A stretch of DNA of 64,000 nt from Myotis daubentonii (GCF_963259705.1 NC_081844.1:104186671-104250670), one strand, 5' to 3'. Shown: positions 23,193-33,224, counted from the first letter of the stretch. A program made the numbers and translations. The notes: generated from the letters alone by a model not told the origin.

Positions 23193-24016
23193 TTTTCTTT
23201 AAAGAAATCCTTTGCATAGATATGCCAAATATCTCCACAGAAGTTTACAGACTTAAAATGCTATATCTGAGTTGACTGAGAGTGAAGGGTGGTGAAGGAC
23301 TATGGCTGCTCCTAACCCTTACATTCATCCTGACCTAGCTTGCTTCTAAAGGCTGCCCCTTCTCCCCAGGAGGGCAGAGCCTAGAATGAGGCCAGCCTTG
23401 CTGCATCACCCCATTGCACCCCAAAGTGGCACCAGTGTCCAGAATTAAGGCAGCCAAGACTCAGGCTTTCTAAAGCACCTCCTACTCTGCCAATGCCTGC
23501 CAGTGACCATGACTCCAGCAGGGGCCCATGGAAATGCCAAGGACTCCAGTCTCCGCCCAACTCTCTCAGTTACAGAGCAGATGAGTCCTCTGGGGTGGGT
23601 GCTCACTGCAGTCCTGCACCTATGAAGCTCGTGAAGACGTCCTACGTGTCAAGAGGAAACGGTCCATTCTCCTCTGTTGCCCAAAATGCAGCAGGATTTT
23701 GAAGTCAGGGGAGAAGTAGTCTCAAGACTCCCAAAGGAGAGCTCAAGTCAATGTAAGCTAGCTGTTGTAACACATACCTGAAGCAGCAGCAGCAGTTGCC
23801 TATTCTAAGCCCCAAGCCCAGTCAGAACCCTCCCAGAACTCTCTGTTCATAGATATTGGCCTAAACTGACTCTTGTTCCAAGAGGTACAGCAGAGTAGTA
23901 GAGGTGTGGACTTAGGAACCAGACATGTTCGAATTGGAACACTTAACTAGCTACATGACTTTGAGCAAATGACAAGATGGCTTAACTGTAAAGTGAAATA
24001 ATGAGCATTACCAGTA

Positions 24017-24366
24017 TCCAATATAATAACCCAATATAATAAAAGCTAATATGCAAATCGACCAAATGGAGGAACAACCAGTCACTATGACACGCAGTGA
24101 CCACCAGGGGGCAGACGCTCAAGGCAGGAGCTGCCCCCTGATAGTCAATGCGCTCCCACAGGGGGAGCGCAGCTCAGCTAGAAGCCCTGAGCTGGGCTCA
24201 TGGCTGGCGAGCGCAGTGGTAGTGGCGGGAGCCTCTCCCACCTCTGTGGCTGTGCTAAGCTGGCAGTCGAACATCCCTCGAGGGCTCCCAGACTGCAAGA
24301 GGGTACAGGCTGGGCTGAGGGAACCCCTACCCCCCAGTGCACGAATCTCGTGCACCGGGCCTCTAG
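24017..24366 (+). mobile_element. HeliBat-type non-autonomous Helitron (350 bp)
   Basis: The element begins TC (TCCAATATAATA) after an A and ends CTAG before a T, the A|T insertion that Helitrons make without target duplication. The 3' end carries a perfect 8-bp hairpin (GTGCACGA-ATC-TCGTGCAC) followed by CGGGCCTCTAG. The 5' text 'aataaaagctaatatgcaaa' and the 3' end are shared with the copies at 32472 and 50184. There is no rep/helicase coding, so it was mobilised in trans. It sits 1.3 kb inside SLIT3 intron 1. Such elements are known among mammals only in vesper bats. Confidence 0.95.
24098..24115 (+). promoter_or_regulatory. CTCF-like motif inside the Helitron
   Basis: TGACCACCAGGGGGCAGA closely follows the vertebrate CTCF core consensus (TGGCCACCAGGGGGCGC). 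The match is seen directly; binding is inference. The related Helitron at 50184 has the same site with two changes in the core (50255-50272). Confidence 0.5.
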
Positions 24367-24839
24367 TAACTAATAAGACTGTTGTAGGGAGACAATGAGA
24401 TAGTACATGCTAACAAACTGAGGCAGGAAAAGCATTCATCAAACATTAGCTACAGTTATTTTTTCACTAACTCATTTGGAGCTTTCAGGAAAGCTCCAGG
24501 AAAAAGGAAGGTAGTTCTATTGTGTCTCCACCCAAGGATATATAAAGAGGAAAATTAGAAATGAGGTGGCAGGGGGTGATGACCAGGAATAACATGCTCT
24601 AGGACAATTCATCTCAGACTTAGCACCGTTCTCTTCCAGCCTAAAGTCACGAAGGCAGAATGCATCTACCCTAAGACATGTGGGGAAAGAGGATGGACGG
24701 AGAGCAAGACACAGAGGAAGTCTGCCACACCAGAGCAAACTCTCACCCACTTCTGGGCTGTGTTCCCAGGCCAGTTCCACCCTTTCTCCCCCCTTCCCTA
24801 CTCCCCAAACTGCAGGCTAGGAAGAGCCCACCCTGAGTC

Positions 24840-25130
24840 CAAGTTTTGAATTTGGTCTGAGGATCAAAATGATAAATGTTTCCAAAACGTTGACATATGA
24901 AATGTAAATATTTGGTTGCACAATTGGGGTTAAAACGAGGGTCAATCCACCCCACTCTTGGAGTGGCTCTCCTCCCGCTGCCAAGCCCAGGACCTGAGGC
25001 TGCGTGCGGTTTATAAGATTATAGCGCTTGGTCTCATTTAAAGGGTTGTCAGCATTTCCATTCTCCTTCTCTGGCCCTTTCGGGTAGGCATTTATAAGCG
25101 AGCCATAAAAAATTCACCCTGACTGCAGCT
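24840..25130. promoter_or_regulatory. Repeat-poor intron interval near the promoter; candidate regulatory DNA
   Basis: No repeat is recognised. AT-rich transcription-factor-like words cluster within 300 bases, 0.6-0.9 kb downstream of the exon 1 donor: 'gatcaaaatgataaatgttt', 'ttggttgcacaattgg', 'tttataagattatagcg', 'catttataagcgagccat', 'aaaaaattcaccc'. This looks like constrained promoter-proximal DNA, but only a comparison with other mammals would show it. Confidence 0.3.
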
Positions 25131-25705
25131 TGGCATCTCCGAGGCTGCGCTCCAGGCAGGGCGGGTTTTGCGAGCACCCTCTCTGAATTCGTTTGGTTCC
25201 TCAGAAGTTAGACCTTCACACACACTCTCAACTTTCCTCGCAAGGGCAGCCAGACGGCGGCTGGCCCATTCTGATCTCCAAGCCGGTCACAGACTGGGCC
25301 CTCTCTCCTCTCTCCTCTCTCGCGCATGCAGCCCCATCACCCCTTCTCCTCTGCCCCTCTTTCAGGAGCGCGGATCCCTTATCCTCACCCTAAGACCTCC
25401 TTGACTGAAATGTTCTCTTCTTCTCCTGCCAGCATTCTCCTTGGAAGCTGTCAGCGGGCCGTGTCTGCAGCCCTCGCCCCTGGAGAGGCACTGCTCTTTG
25501 CCCACCGCAGGGGGCTTCGGGACCATTTTCCCCAGACCTGCCCAAAGCCACAGACCCCTGTCAGAGAGCGAAGGATCCCATCCAGGAGGGTGAGAGCAGA
25601 GACTGCAGACAGCCTGGCCAAAGGAAAAGGCAGAATCTGGCGCCTGGGGGCCTCTCTGTGGGACCCAGGTGGGTGGCCCGAGTGGGGCGGGGCAGGGGTA
25701 CTCAC

Positions 25706-25902
25706 AGGCGCTCGGCGTTGCGGGGGATGCCGCGAGGAACCGCCCGGAGGCCCAGCCCGTGGCAGTCCACGCTGGCGGCGGAGCAGGTACACTTGGTAGG
25801 GCAGGCGGCGGCGGGGGCCACGCTCAGGACACTCGCCAGCGCCAAGGCCAGCGCCAGGCGGGCGCGCACGGTGGCGCCGGCCCCTGTCCGCCCGGGGGCC
25901 AT
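25706..25902 (-). CDS. SLIT3: SLIT3 exon 1, coding part (signal peptide and start of LRRNT)
   Basis: SLIT3 is a secreted leucine-rich-repeat ligand for ROBO receptors, acting in axon guidance, vascular and diaphragm/kidney development. The reading frame starts [20 protein letters not shown], a signal peptide with an Ala/Leu core that should be cut near residue 33. It continues into the mature N-terminus [20 protein letters not shown], the first LRRNT cysteine cluster, and ends [11 protein letters not shown]. From memory of the human protein the mature part is essentially identical and differences are confined to the signal peptide, which separates it from SLIT1 and SLIT2. The ATG has an ideal context (ACCATGG). 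The exon ends CGCCT followed by GTGAGTACC, a consensus donor, after 65 codons plus two bases, so the next exon must begin with the third base of a Leu codon. The rest of the gene lies to the left, outside the window. Confidence 0.96.
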
Positions 25903-26334
25903 GGTGTGCAGGGGCCCGCGCCCGGAGGAAGCTGCCTCCGTGGGGCAAGATGCGTAGAGCCCGGGGAGACGCGGGGGAGCACGGACGGCCTGGAGAGCAG
26001 GCGGTGGAGTTGGCGCGGAGGAGGAGCGAGCTCGGCGCTCAGGCGCACGGGGCGCAGGAGGAGCGGGGCGCGCCGGGCGAGGGAGAAGGCAGCAGCTCCA
26101 TCGGCGGGGCCGACGCTGCCCCGCTGCACATCGCTTGGAGTGCCCAGGTGCCGAGCGCCCCCTGGCCCCGCTGGCCCGCTGCCTGGGGTGCGGACCGGGT
26201 CGGGGACCTGGGGCGGCAGCGCAGTGGGGCACAGTGCCCGAGGAGGTCCGCCTTGGAGCTGGGCTCGAGAGCGCGGCAGTGGCGGCCTGGGCACAGGGCA
26301 GCCGGGTGAGCTGGCCGGCGCTTGCTCTCTCCAT
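25903..26334 (-). other. SLIT3: Probable SLIT3 5' UTR (start uncertain)
   Basis: The region between the start codon and the CCAAT/GC-box cluster must hold the 5' UTR. The exact transcription start cannot be read from sequence. The SLIT3 frame stays open upstream for 432 bases to another ATG at 26334-26332, with T at -3 (weak context). A second, out-of-frame ATG frame starts at 26387 and runs over the main start to 25824. If transcription starts upstream of these, they would act as upstream ATGs that lower translation. Confidence 0.5.
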
Positions 26335-26375
26335 TCACTGAGCAGGGCAGACACCAGAGACGCGGGCCCACCCCT

Positions 26376-26416
26376 CCCGCCCCCCACAAAAAACGCCAGC
26401 TCCGCCTCCCATTGGC
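26376..26416 (-). promoter_or_regulatory. SLIT3: SLIT3 core-promoter motif cluster (CCAAT and GC boxes)
   Basis: On the minus strand the order is GCAGCCAATGGGAGGCGG (NF-Y-type CCAAT box, ATTGG on the plus strand at 26411-26415), then GTGGGGGGCGGGAGGGG (Sp/KLF-type GC box, about 26377-26393). No TATA box is seen at a suitable distance. This is a standard TATA-less CpG-island promoter reading leftwards, and start sites probably lie about 30-100 bases left of the cluster. A TTAGTCA AP-1-like site lies just upstream near 26433-26440. Confidence 0.6.
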
Positions 26417-26589
26417 TGCGCTGCGCGTCATGTTGACTAAGTTGAGAACTTTGCTAGAGCAACCGAAGCCCAGAGGGAGGGGGCAGGAGAGGAGGGAGAA
26501 GGAAGGAAAGTAAAGGGTCTCCGCCAGCGGAGCCCCAGAACTGGGACTCATTCACCAAGGACAAATCAGGCTGGTGACGCTTTTTCTTT

Positions 26590-26760
26590 AATCTGGCACT
26601 GAGCTAGGCACTCTGCTCATATTTTTTCTTTCGGTTCCAACAGCGTCCCGCAAGGGGGCATTTAAGTTATCCCCATTTTATAGTTTAAAAAAAAAAAGCT
26701 CAGAAAAGTGACGTGACTTGCCAGAGGTCACACAGCTACTAGGAACCCCAAACCGCTGCA
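26590..26760 (-). repeat. MIR SINE, reverse
   Basis: Reverse MIR: 'tggcactgagctaggcactc', 'ttatccccattttatagttt', 'tgacttgccagaggtcacac', 'agctactaggaacccc'. It lies about 150 bases upstream of the CpG island edge. Confidence 0.85.
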
Positions 26761-27446
26761 CTCTCCACTTCACCCACGTTTTTACATCACAGTCCATCAA
26801 AGCTGCATGGCTACCTCATCAGAAAGATCCTCAAAGATCCCACCTAATCTTGACAAAGATCCACAACTTATTCCTAAAGGACCTACTATATTGACACGAA
26901 TGCACTCCGCAGCCACACATGTCACAGAATATGGCTGTCTGTGTTGTTCAGGTCGTTGATGACAAACCCTACCCACCCCCCCACCCCCATGCCTGCCCTG
27001 CTTTGCCCAGACCCAGTGTCTGCTGTGCTGCTAAAAGTAGTGATGCTGCCTCTATAGTCCTTGTACTTCTGCAAGGTGACCTGGGCCAACCGTGCCACAT
27101 CTGGGGCATCCTTTCCTCAAAGAAAGGGGGCCGCAGCCCTGTGCCCACCTCACTGGGTAGTGTGGAGCATCAAAGAAGAGAAAGTGTTTTTGCAAAACAG
27201 CCATTCACAGAGGAGGCAGTGCCTCTGCCCCCAGCGCCTTCCTACTTCAGTGCCTGCCCTGAATTGGCCAGGTCTGAGCTTTTCCAGATGCCTGCGGGGA
27301 GGAGCGCATGTGTTAGAGGCTCCATAAATACTCCTAGGAATGATTTTGTTTGTTTGTTTGCAGGCAGAGAGCAGGAACTGGAGGAAGCATTGCCCAGACT
27401 TCCTTGGGGTCTGCTCACACTGGAAAAGTCTGAATGAGCCCTGCTC

Positions 27447-27535
27447 ATACATACATTCACACATACACACACATGCTTACACACACTCGAGCTCACACTC
27501 ATACTCAATCACACACACACACATGCACATGCATT
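27447..27535. repeat. CA-rich simple repeat
   Basis: Imperfect CA/CATA runs ('acatacacacacatgcttac', 'caatcacacacacacacatg') with many interruptions. Confidence 0.9.
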
Positions 27536-27873
27536 CTCAGAACACAAACACAGTATCACATGTACCAATGACGAAAACTACGCCACTGGGAACTCTTTCC
27601 TTTTCTTTCATGGAAATGCTATTCTGATTCCTTCTACCTCATTTTCCATAAGGAAACTTTCAATTATTTGACCACATCTTGTGAATATATAGTAGAGGTG
27701 CAGATTTTATTTTATTGTACTTAGCAGATTTTCAAAGTCTTAGTTCCAGGCACCTAATTGTACGTATGTGCATACACACATGCACATTTCAGCCTCCATC
27801 ATTCATAAACACATTAGGTGCAATTTACAGCTGTTATTCTTGGGAACAGCTTTCCCTACAGATGCTATTGTGA

Positions 27874-27890
27874 TCGCCCTCTGGTGGCCA
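27874..27890 (-). promoter_or_regulatory. CTCF-type motif about 1.5 kb upstream of SLIT3 promoter
   Basis: On the minus strand the sequence is TGGCCACCAGAGGGCGA. It differs from the CTCF core TGGCCACCAGGGGGCGC by one base inside the core and one at the end. It lies outside recognised repeats. Binding is inference. Confidence 0.6.
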
Positions 27891-29339
27891 TAGAGGTCTT
27901 TGGGCCTCTGGTCCTTGGGGGTGATTTCAGCATTTAAGAACTCTAACCATCCTTTCCTCTGAGGCTTTCCTCCAAACCTTGAACCAATTTAGCACCAGGT
28001 CTGAGGCAGATGAGAGAGCTGGGCAAAGGCCCAAGGGCACACGAGCATCTCAGACAGTCTGGAGCAGAAAAGAGTAGGGTTTTCTTTGTTTTCCCAAATG
28101 CACCCTAGAGCATGTTCCAAATCCCTTCAGGCTGGGCCTGGGTCTGTGCTCTGAGCATAGTGGAGAGGGGGAGGCTGTGTTTCCATTTAAACTGCTGGGG
28201 GTTTCATGAGCCACTATACCTTTAGGTGACTTCATAGGCATTGAAACGTGCTTTTCCCTGGGAGGACAGAGTGCAGGGGTCAGTCATCCCCAAGGAAGAG
28301 GCAAGTGTAAGAAACAGGAAGTATTCAAGACACAGGCTCCACGGGATCAGGGACTGTTTGGGCTGGAACAACCTCAGAAATCACCTGACCCAGCGTTTCT
28401 GCAAGTGCATTCTGACAACTACTAGTTCTGTGTGTTTCTTCATGGGTTCATCATGGGGTGGGGGCTGTTTCCTAGGGCAAAACATAGAGTGAGAAATGCT
28501 GCTCATTTTCACCTATCTCAGAGATGTGCATCACAGACGAGTGAATTCAAGACCCCAAGAAGTACTGTGGTAAGGAGATTGGATTAAGACCTGTTTAACC
28601 CTCTTTTCCAGGATAGCTGACCTCTTTACATGTAAACTTAAAATTTTTTGGACTATTTGGAGAACCCTCAATATCATTAAACCCTCTATGAACTAACAGG
28701 GAAACTGAGTCTCAGAGAGGAGAGAGGTCTGGGTAAATCCTTGGGAAGTCAGGCTGTTGAGTCAGATTTTTTTTTTTTTATGTCTAAGTGTTAAAGATGT
28801 TTTTACACTCTGTGATGTGATTTTTTTCAGAGTTCCACAGAAGCCTCCAGAACCAACTTTCAGATTTTTCTCTTTTTCCCCCATAGGTTTCTCAAAGCAA
28901 ACTGCCCACCCATTCTCTCTAGATAAATCCTCTACCTGTTTTCTGTGCCTTGGTAAAAGGCACCATCATTCATGGGCCAGAGAATAACTAATTGACGTTA
29001 AAAAGGCCTTTGGGTGGCATACAACATTTATAAGGGGAAAAATGAAGAAGGACACTTTAGAAAAGATAAGAACCAAGGCAGGATCTAGGTGCCAAGCCCA
29101 AGATTCCCAAACTCCCAGGAGGGAAAGACTGTTTGGCCTGACTTAGGCCACATGATCACTGCCTTGGCCAGAGAAGATGAGAACCTATGAGTGACAGTTC
29201 CACGGAACCTACACTCAGCTGGCAGGTAGGAGCAGTACTCGCAAAGGAAAATTGGGGAGCTGTCGGCTAACAAAGCAGGGGAATGAGAAGACAAAACAGT
29301 ACCAAAGTACTTTCCTCTGCCTCACACCATCGCCATGCA

Positions 29340-29890
29340 GTTCCTGAGCCCTGTCAGGTCTCCCCATCATTGTCTCTTGAGTTTGTCCCTCTTCATTTTG
29401 GGGCCTCCTGCCATTGTTCAGATTCTTCAGGCATTGCTATTGCTCACATGGCACCTACATCCATTCTCTAACTTTGTTTGTTTCACCAATCCATCCTTAC
29501 TCTAATGATCAAAGGATTTTTTTTTTATATGCAAACCTGGACAATGTAATCCTGAACTTGGAAGTAGATTTCTGCCTCTACCACCTCATCTCCCATCAGT
29601 CTCTGCCACCACTCAGTGTCTCTCCTGGATCATCCTTCTCTGCTCTTTCCTATCTGGCGAGCCCAGACTCAGTTTACCTGGCCATTTCTCCAGGAAATCT
29701 CATTGGTCCAGACTCTCAGATTCTCAAGGGCAGTGGCTCTATCCAATCCATTCACTCCAACATTTTATTATAAACACTTCAAGTATATAGAGATGTCTAG
29801 TCCATTTTTGCATGCCTGATACCTAGAGGTACAAAAAAATCTTTGGTGATTGATGAATGAATAAATGAACAAATATGTGAATGAATAACC
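29340..29890 (+). mobile_element. L2 LINE 3' region, decayed
   Basis: Pyrimidine-rich L2-like text ('ctctgccaccactcagtgtc', 'cctaactttg' type words, 'gatcaaaggattttt..atgcaaacctgg') ends in the L2-type tail 'tgatgaatgaataaatgaac'. Only the tail is certain; the body is highly diverged. Confidence 0.55.
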
Positions 29891-31410
29891 TTCCTAGTCA
29901 GCTAGCTTATTTGACATCCTGTTGTTGCAGTTTTACTTATTTTGATGAGTGTTACTTGATCTTTTGGAGGAGGAGGAGGAGATTACGTTGTTCCAGAATT
30001 TCTGGGGTGGGGGGTTGAAAACTATACCCCACCCCCCACTCCTTTCTGATTGTTTGCTCCCGCCCATTGACAGTTTCCATTTGTGCTTGTCATTCTCTGG
30101 TGGATTATCCAGGTCACTCTCTGCCCACGGTCACCCTATTTATCCCTAGGAGGCTGACCTCTACAGGCTGCATCACCTGCTCTCCCTTGGGTCTGGCCAT
30201 GTGGGGAACTAGCTCAGAGAGCTGGAGTAGAGGCCAGGACTTCCTCCACAAGGACAGCAGTTTGACAGTGGTTTACTTCCTCTGAAGGTCATAGTTCATG
30301 TCCTCCAGCTACCATTCCCACCCCCTTATCTCTTAGAAGGTAGAAGCAGGTACAGCTTCCCACTGTTGCTAAACCTGGGGTAGACCCCCATCCCTTATTG
30401 ATTCCTTAACCCTGACTCACTTTTCTAAATAGTCCCTTCACTAACTTTCTTCATTTATTCCTTTCAGTTATGTCATCTATTAGGGACCCTGAAACTGGTA
30501 CATTACTTCATGGAGCCACTGAGGCAGATCTTGGAGGTGTAGGTGAACAGGGAGGGAGAGGAAGGAGAACCTATGAAAACTCCAATTTGAGATTAAAACT
30601 GTGATCTCTATTAAGTCCTCCTGGCAGAGAGAATAACTCATGTACATGAATTTTTAGGTCATTTCTGGAGAGCAGGGTTAAGGGAAATGTACCTGGGAGG
30701 CAATTTTTTAAAATGCAAATTGCTTCTTTCTTTCTCCCTTGAGAATGAAGGAAATAATAAAAGCTTACTGCCAGTTAAACTATTGAGCTTCCCCAAGGGG
30801 CAGGGTCTACTCTGACTAGATATATATTTGAGAAATTAATACACAATTTTAAAATATATAACCGATCCTGGAGAAGAAGATAGGGCTACAGAACTTTCCA
30901 AAATCCAGATCCACCTATAGAGAACAAGCATTACTTGGTCTTTACTCCAACCATGTAACTGTGGTTCAGAACTTTCTTATTTTTACATGATCTTGCCAGA
31001 TGTGGGGTCAGGCTCCTGGTCCTCAGTGCCAGAGTGCTGACCTGAGAGGCCTGGCAGACAGGTAAGTGCAGTCATGGGCTTCTCCAAACTATGCAATGAA
31101 GATTTGTCTCATATTTGAGCAAAGCAAGAACTATCACTGAGAAAATGGCTCTTCAATTTGAGGAATATTAAGTACCTAATTAACCAGAACACCTGCTCAT
31201 AAAACTCACTCCACCCAGGAAACTAAATTAAACAAAGTGTGAGGATGTGCCACACAGACTTGGTGGTGGCATCTGCATTCTTGGCTGGCCTCTTTGGCAC
31301 TGGGGTTCACAAAACTCTCTAGCCAGCTGTTAGGCTTGACAGAAACTTCAGAATGCCAGACTTGTTTAGCAAGCAATGATTAGTGCAAACTCAGAAAACT
31401 CCTCTTGCAA
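29890..31410. other. Unassigned intergenic sequence
   Basis: No named repeat or gene is recognised in this 1.5-kb stretch. It contains a short G/C-mirror region (about 30004-30041) with opposed GGGGTGGGGGG and CCCCACCCCCC runs that could pair as a hairpin. Confidence 0.5.
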
Positions 31411-31414
31411 CTCC

Positions 31415-31515
31415 ATGGATGTCCCTGATGTGCTTGGGCATGTTCTGAGTGTTTTACATACAGTAACTCTCTAATCCTCACAACAACCAAATGAAGAAGG
31501 CCCCTACTGTGGCCA
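31415..31515 (-). repeat. MIR SINE fragment, reverse
   Basis: 'gtgcttgggcatgttctgag', 'tgttttacatacagtaactc', 'taatcctcacaacaaccaaa', 'tgaagaaggcccctactgtg' follow reverse MIR order. Confidence 0.75.
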
Positions 31516-31519
31516 AAAT

Positions 31520-32160
31520 CGGCTGAATGCTCACAGATCCAATTTCTTCTTCCTGGATACACAGGACGACTACATTTCCCAGCAGCCCTTGCAATTAGGT
31601 TGGGGCCATGTGCCTCATTTTGACCAATGAAGTTTGTGCAGAAGTGATGCATGCCACTTTCAGACTTGGTCTTACATAATCAGGCAAGCCTTCTTTCTTT
31701 TTGTGTGTGTGTGGGTTTTTTAAAAATATTTTTTTATTGATTTCAGAGAGGAAGGGAGAGGGAGAGAGAGAGAGAAACATCAATGATGAGAGGGAATCAT
31801 TAATTGGCCGCCTCCTGCACGCCCCCTACTGGGGATTGAGCCTGCAACCTAGGCATGTGCCCTAGACTGGAATCAAACCCCAGACCCTTCAGTCCACAGG
31901 CTGATGCTCTATCCACTGAACAAAACCAGCTAGGGTGAGCCTGCTTTCTTTTTTTGGCTGGGCAAATACAGGGTATCCATTGAAGGATCAGAAAGTGCCC
32001 TGAGATAATGGTAATGCCACAGACAGGAAGACACTAGTATTCCTGAATCAATACACAGAAGGCAGTGGACAAACTTAAACTCACCTTTGAGACTTGGGGG
32101 TTGTTTATTATAACTATTAGGCTGATATGTCAGTGTAATCTTGGCAATTATATTTTCCCA
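31520..32160 (+). repeat. Ancient dispersed repeat (LTR-like), split by a Ves SINE
   Basis: 'gactacatttcccagcagcc', 'cttgcaattaggttggggcc', 'atgtgcctcattttgaccaa' and 'gcagaagtgatgcatgccac' are a familiar mammalian dispersed-repeat series. The text resumes right of the Ves SINE. I do not assert a family name; the right boundary is uncertain. Confidence 0.55.
31703..31937 (-). mobile_element. Ves SINE, reverse, with TSD
   Basis: On the minus strand it begins CACCCTAGCTGGTTTTGTTC, with an A-box-like 'cagtggatagagcatcagcc' and a B-box-like 'gtttgattccag'. The tail is 'ctctctgaaatcaataaaaa'. The flanks repeat a 16-bp target site (31687-31702 and 31938-31953, one mismatch in agccttctttcttttt). 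The copy is recent. Confidence 0.95.
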
Positions 32161-32917
32161 AATCACAAAGGACCAACCTTGCAGAAAGCTACTATTCTAT
32201 GTGGTATGATTTCAGAAACAATAGGAAATTCTCTCCTCCCCCAAATAATACCTCCTCTTATTGGTTAATTGAGAGAATGCTTTTAATTAGTAACCCTCAT
32301 TATCTTCCCTTAATTTATTTCTTGCTTATTCATTCAACATATATTTACAACCTAGGTACAGGTAATGTTATACATGACACAATGAGACAAAGTAAACGAT
32401 TACACTCTCATGGAGTTGATTATGGGCAGCTGACATATAACAATCAATTAAACAAGAAAGTAAATATATAATCCTATCTAATAAAAGAGAAACATGGTAA
32501 TTAGCGTACGTCTGCTACCCTTCCCATTGGCTAATCAGCAAGATATGCAAATTAACTGCCAGCCAAGATGGCGGCCAGCAGCCAGGCAGCTTGAAGCTAA
32601 CATGAGGCTTGCTTGCTTCAGTGACGGAGGACTCCAATGTTCCCCGCCTGCCTTGCCGGCCTCTGAGCTTGCAGTTTGAAACATTGTTACAAATATAGAA
32701 GCTAAACAAAACCCCAGAAACCTGCTTTCAGCCTGCAGGAATCTCAGAGCTGGAGTTGATACAGTGTTTCGATTATAGAACCCAAACAAACCAGATACCT
32801 GCTTTCAGCAGCAGAGGCCTCAGAGCTGGAGCCAGAGCTAAAGCTTGCCCAGAATAAAATTAAAAAAAAGAAAAAAAGGAGCAGTTGGGAGCTTCAGTCA
32901 CCCGCCAGCCTGAAAAC

Positions 32918-33140
32918 AGCCCTCAGCCCCTCACCCAGACTGGCCAGGCACCCCAGTGGGGACCCCCACCCTGAAGGGTGTGTGACCAGCTACAAACAGC
33001 CATCATCCCCTCACCCAGGCTGGCCAGGCACCCCAGTGGGGACCCCCACCCTGAAGGGTGTGTGACCAGCTGCAAACAGCCATCATCCCCTCACCCAGGC
33101 TGGCCAGGCACCCCAGTGGGGACCCCCACCCTGATCCAGG
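32918..33140 (+). repeat. 80-bp tandem repeat, nearly three units
   Basis: The words TGGCCAGGCACCCCAGTGGG recur at 32941, 33021 and 33101, exactly 80 bases apart. Units 2 and 3 are almost identical, so the last duplication is recent. Confidence 0.97.
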
Positions 33141-33224
33141 ACACCCTTCAGGGCAAACCAGCCGGCCCCCACACGTGCACCAGGCCTCTATCCTATAGAG
33201 TAAAAGGGTAATATGCCTCCCAGC

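Larger units (their letters stand above)
23885..24420 (+). repeat. MIR SINE split by a Helitron
   Basis: The left piece (23885-24016) has 'gtagaggtgtggacttagga', 'ctagctacatgactttgagc' and 'ctgtaaagtgaaataatgag'. The right piece (24367-24420) continues with 'actgttgtagggagacaatg' and 'agatagtacatgctaac'. The two halves join in MIR order once the intervening Helitron is ignored. Confidence 0.8.
1..25705 (-). other. SLIT3: SLIT3 intron 1, 5' part (continues left out of window)
   Basis: Everything left of the exon 1 donor (GT at 25705-25704 on the minus strand) should be transcribed as SLIT3 intron 1. SLIT3 introns are very long in mammals, so an intron that runs off the window is expected. I looked on the minus strand for the next exon, a short 24-residue leucine-rich repeat exon, and saw none. 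Every recognisable segment here is a repeat or unassigned non-coding DNA. An unannotated alternative exon cannot be excluded by eye. Confidence 0.85.
25640..26440. promoter_or_regulatory. SLIT3: CpG island over SLIT3 exon 1
   Basis: Unlike the AT-rich surroundings, this 0.8 kb is strongly GC-rich with frequent undepleted CpG steps (for example around 25855-25880 and 26030-26100). It spans the promoter, the 5' UTR, the first coding exon and the start of intron 1. Many long overlapping open frames on both strands result from the GC-rich composition. Confidence 0.95.

Noticed and set aside
26332..26334. In-frame upstream ATG as the true SLIT3 start
   Set aside because: It would place about 144 low-complexity residues before a textbook signal peptide. 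It has T at -3, while the ATG at 25902 has ACCATGG and matches the SLIT3 family start.
25669..26436. 255-codon open frame on the plus strand across the CpG island, and several 100-190 codon frames nearby
   Set aside because: They are antisense or out of frame to SLIT3 exon 1 and 5' UTR. GC-rich DNA has few stop codons. Composition (Gly/Arg/Pro) and lack of any domain fit a shadow, not a gene.
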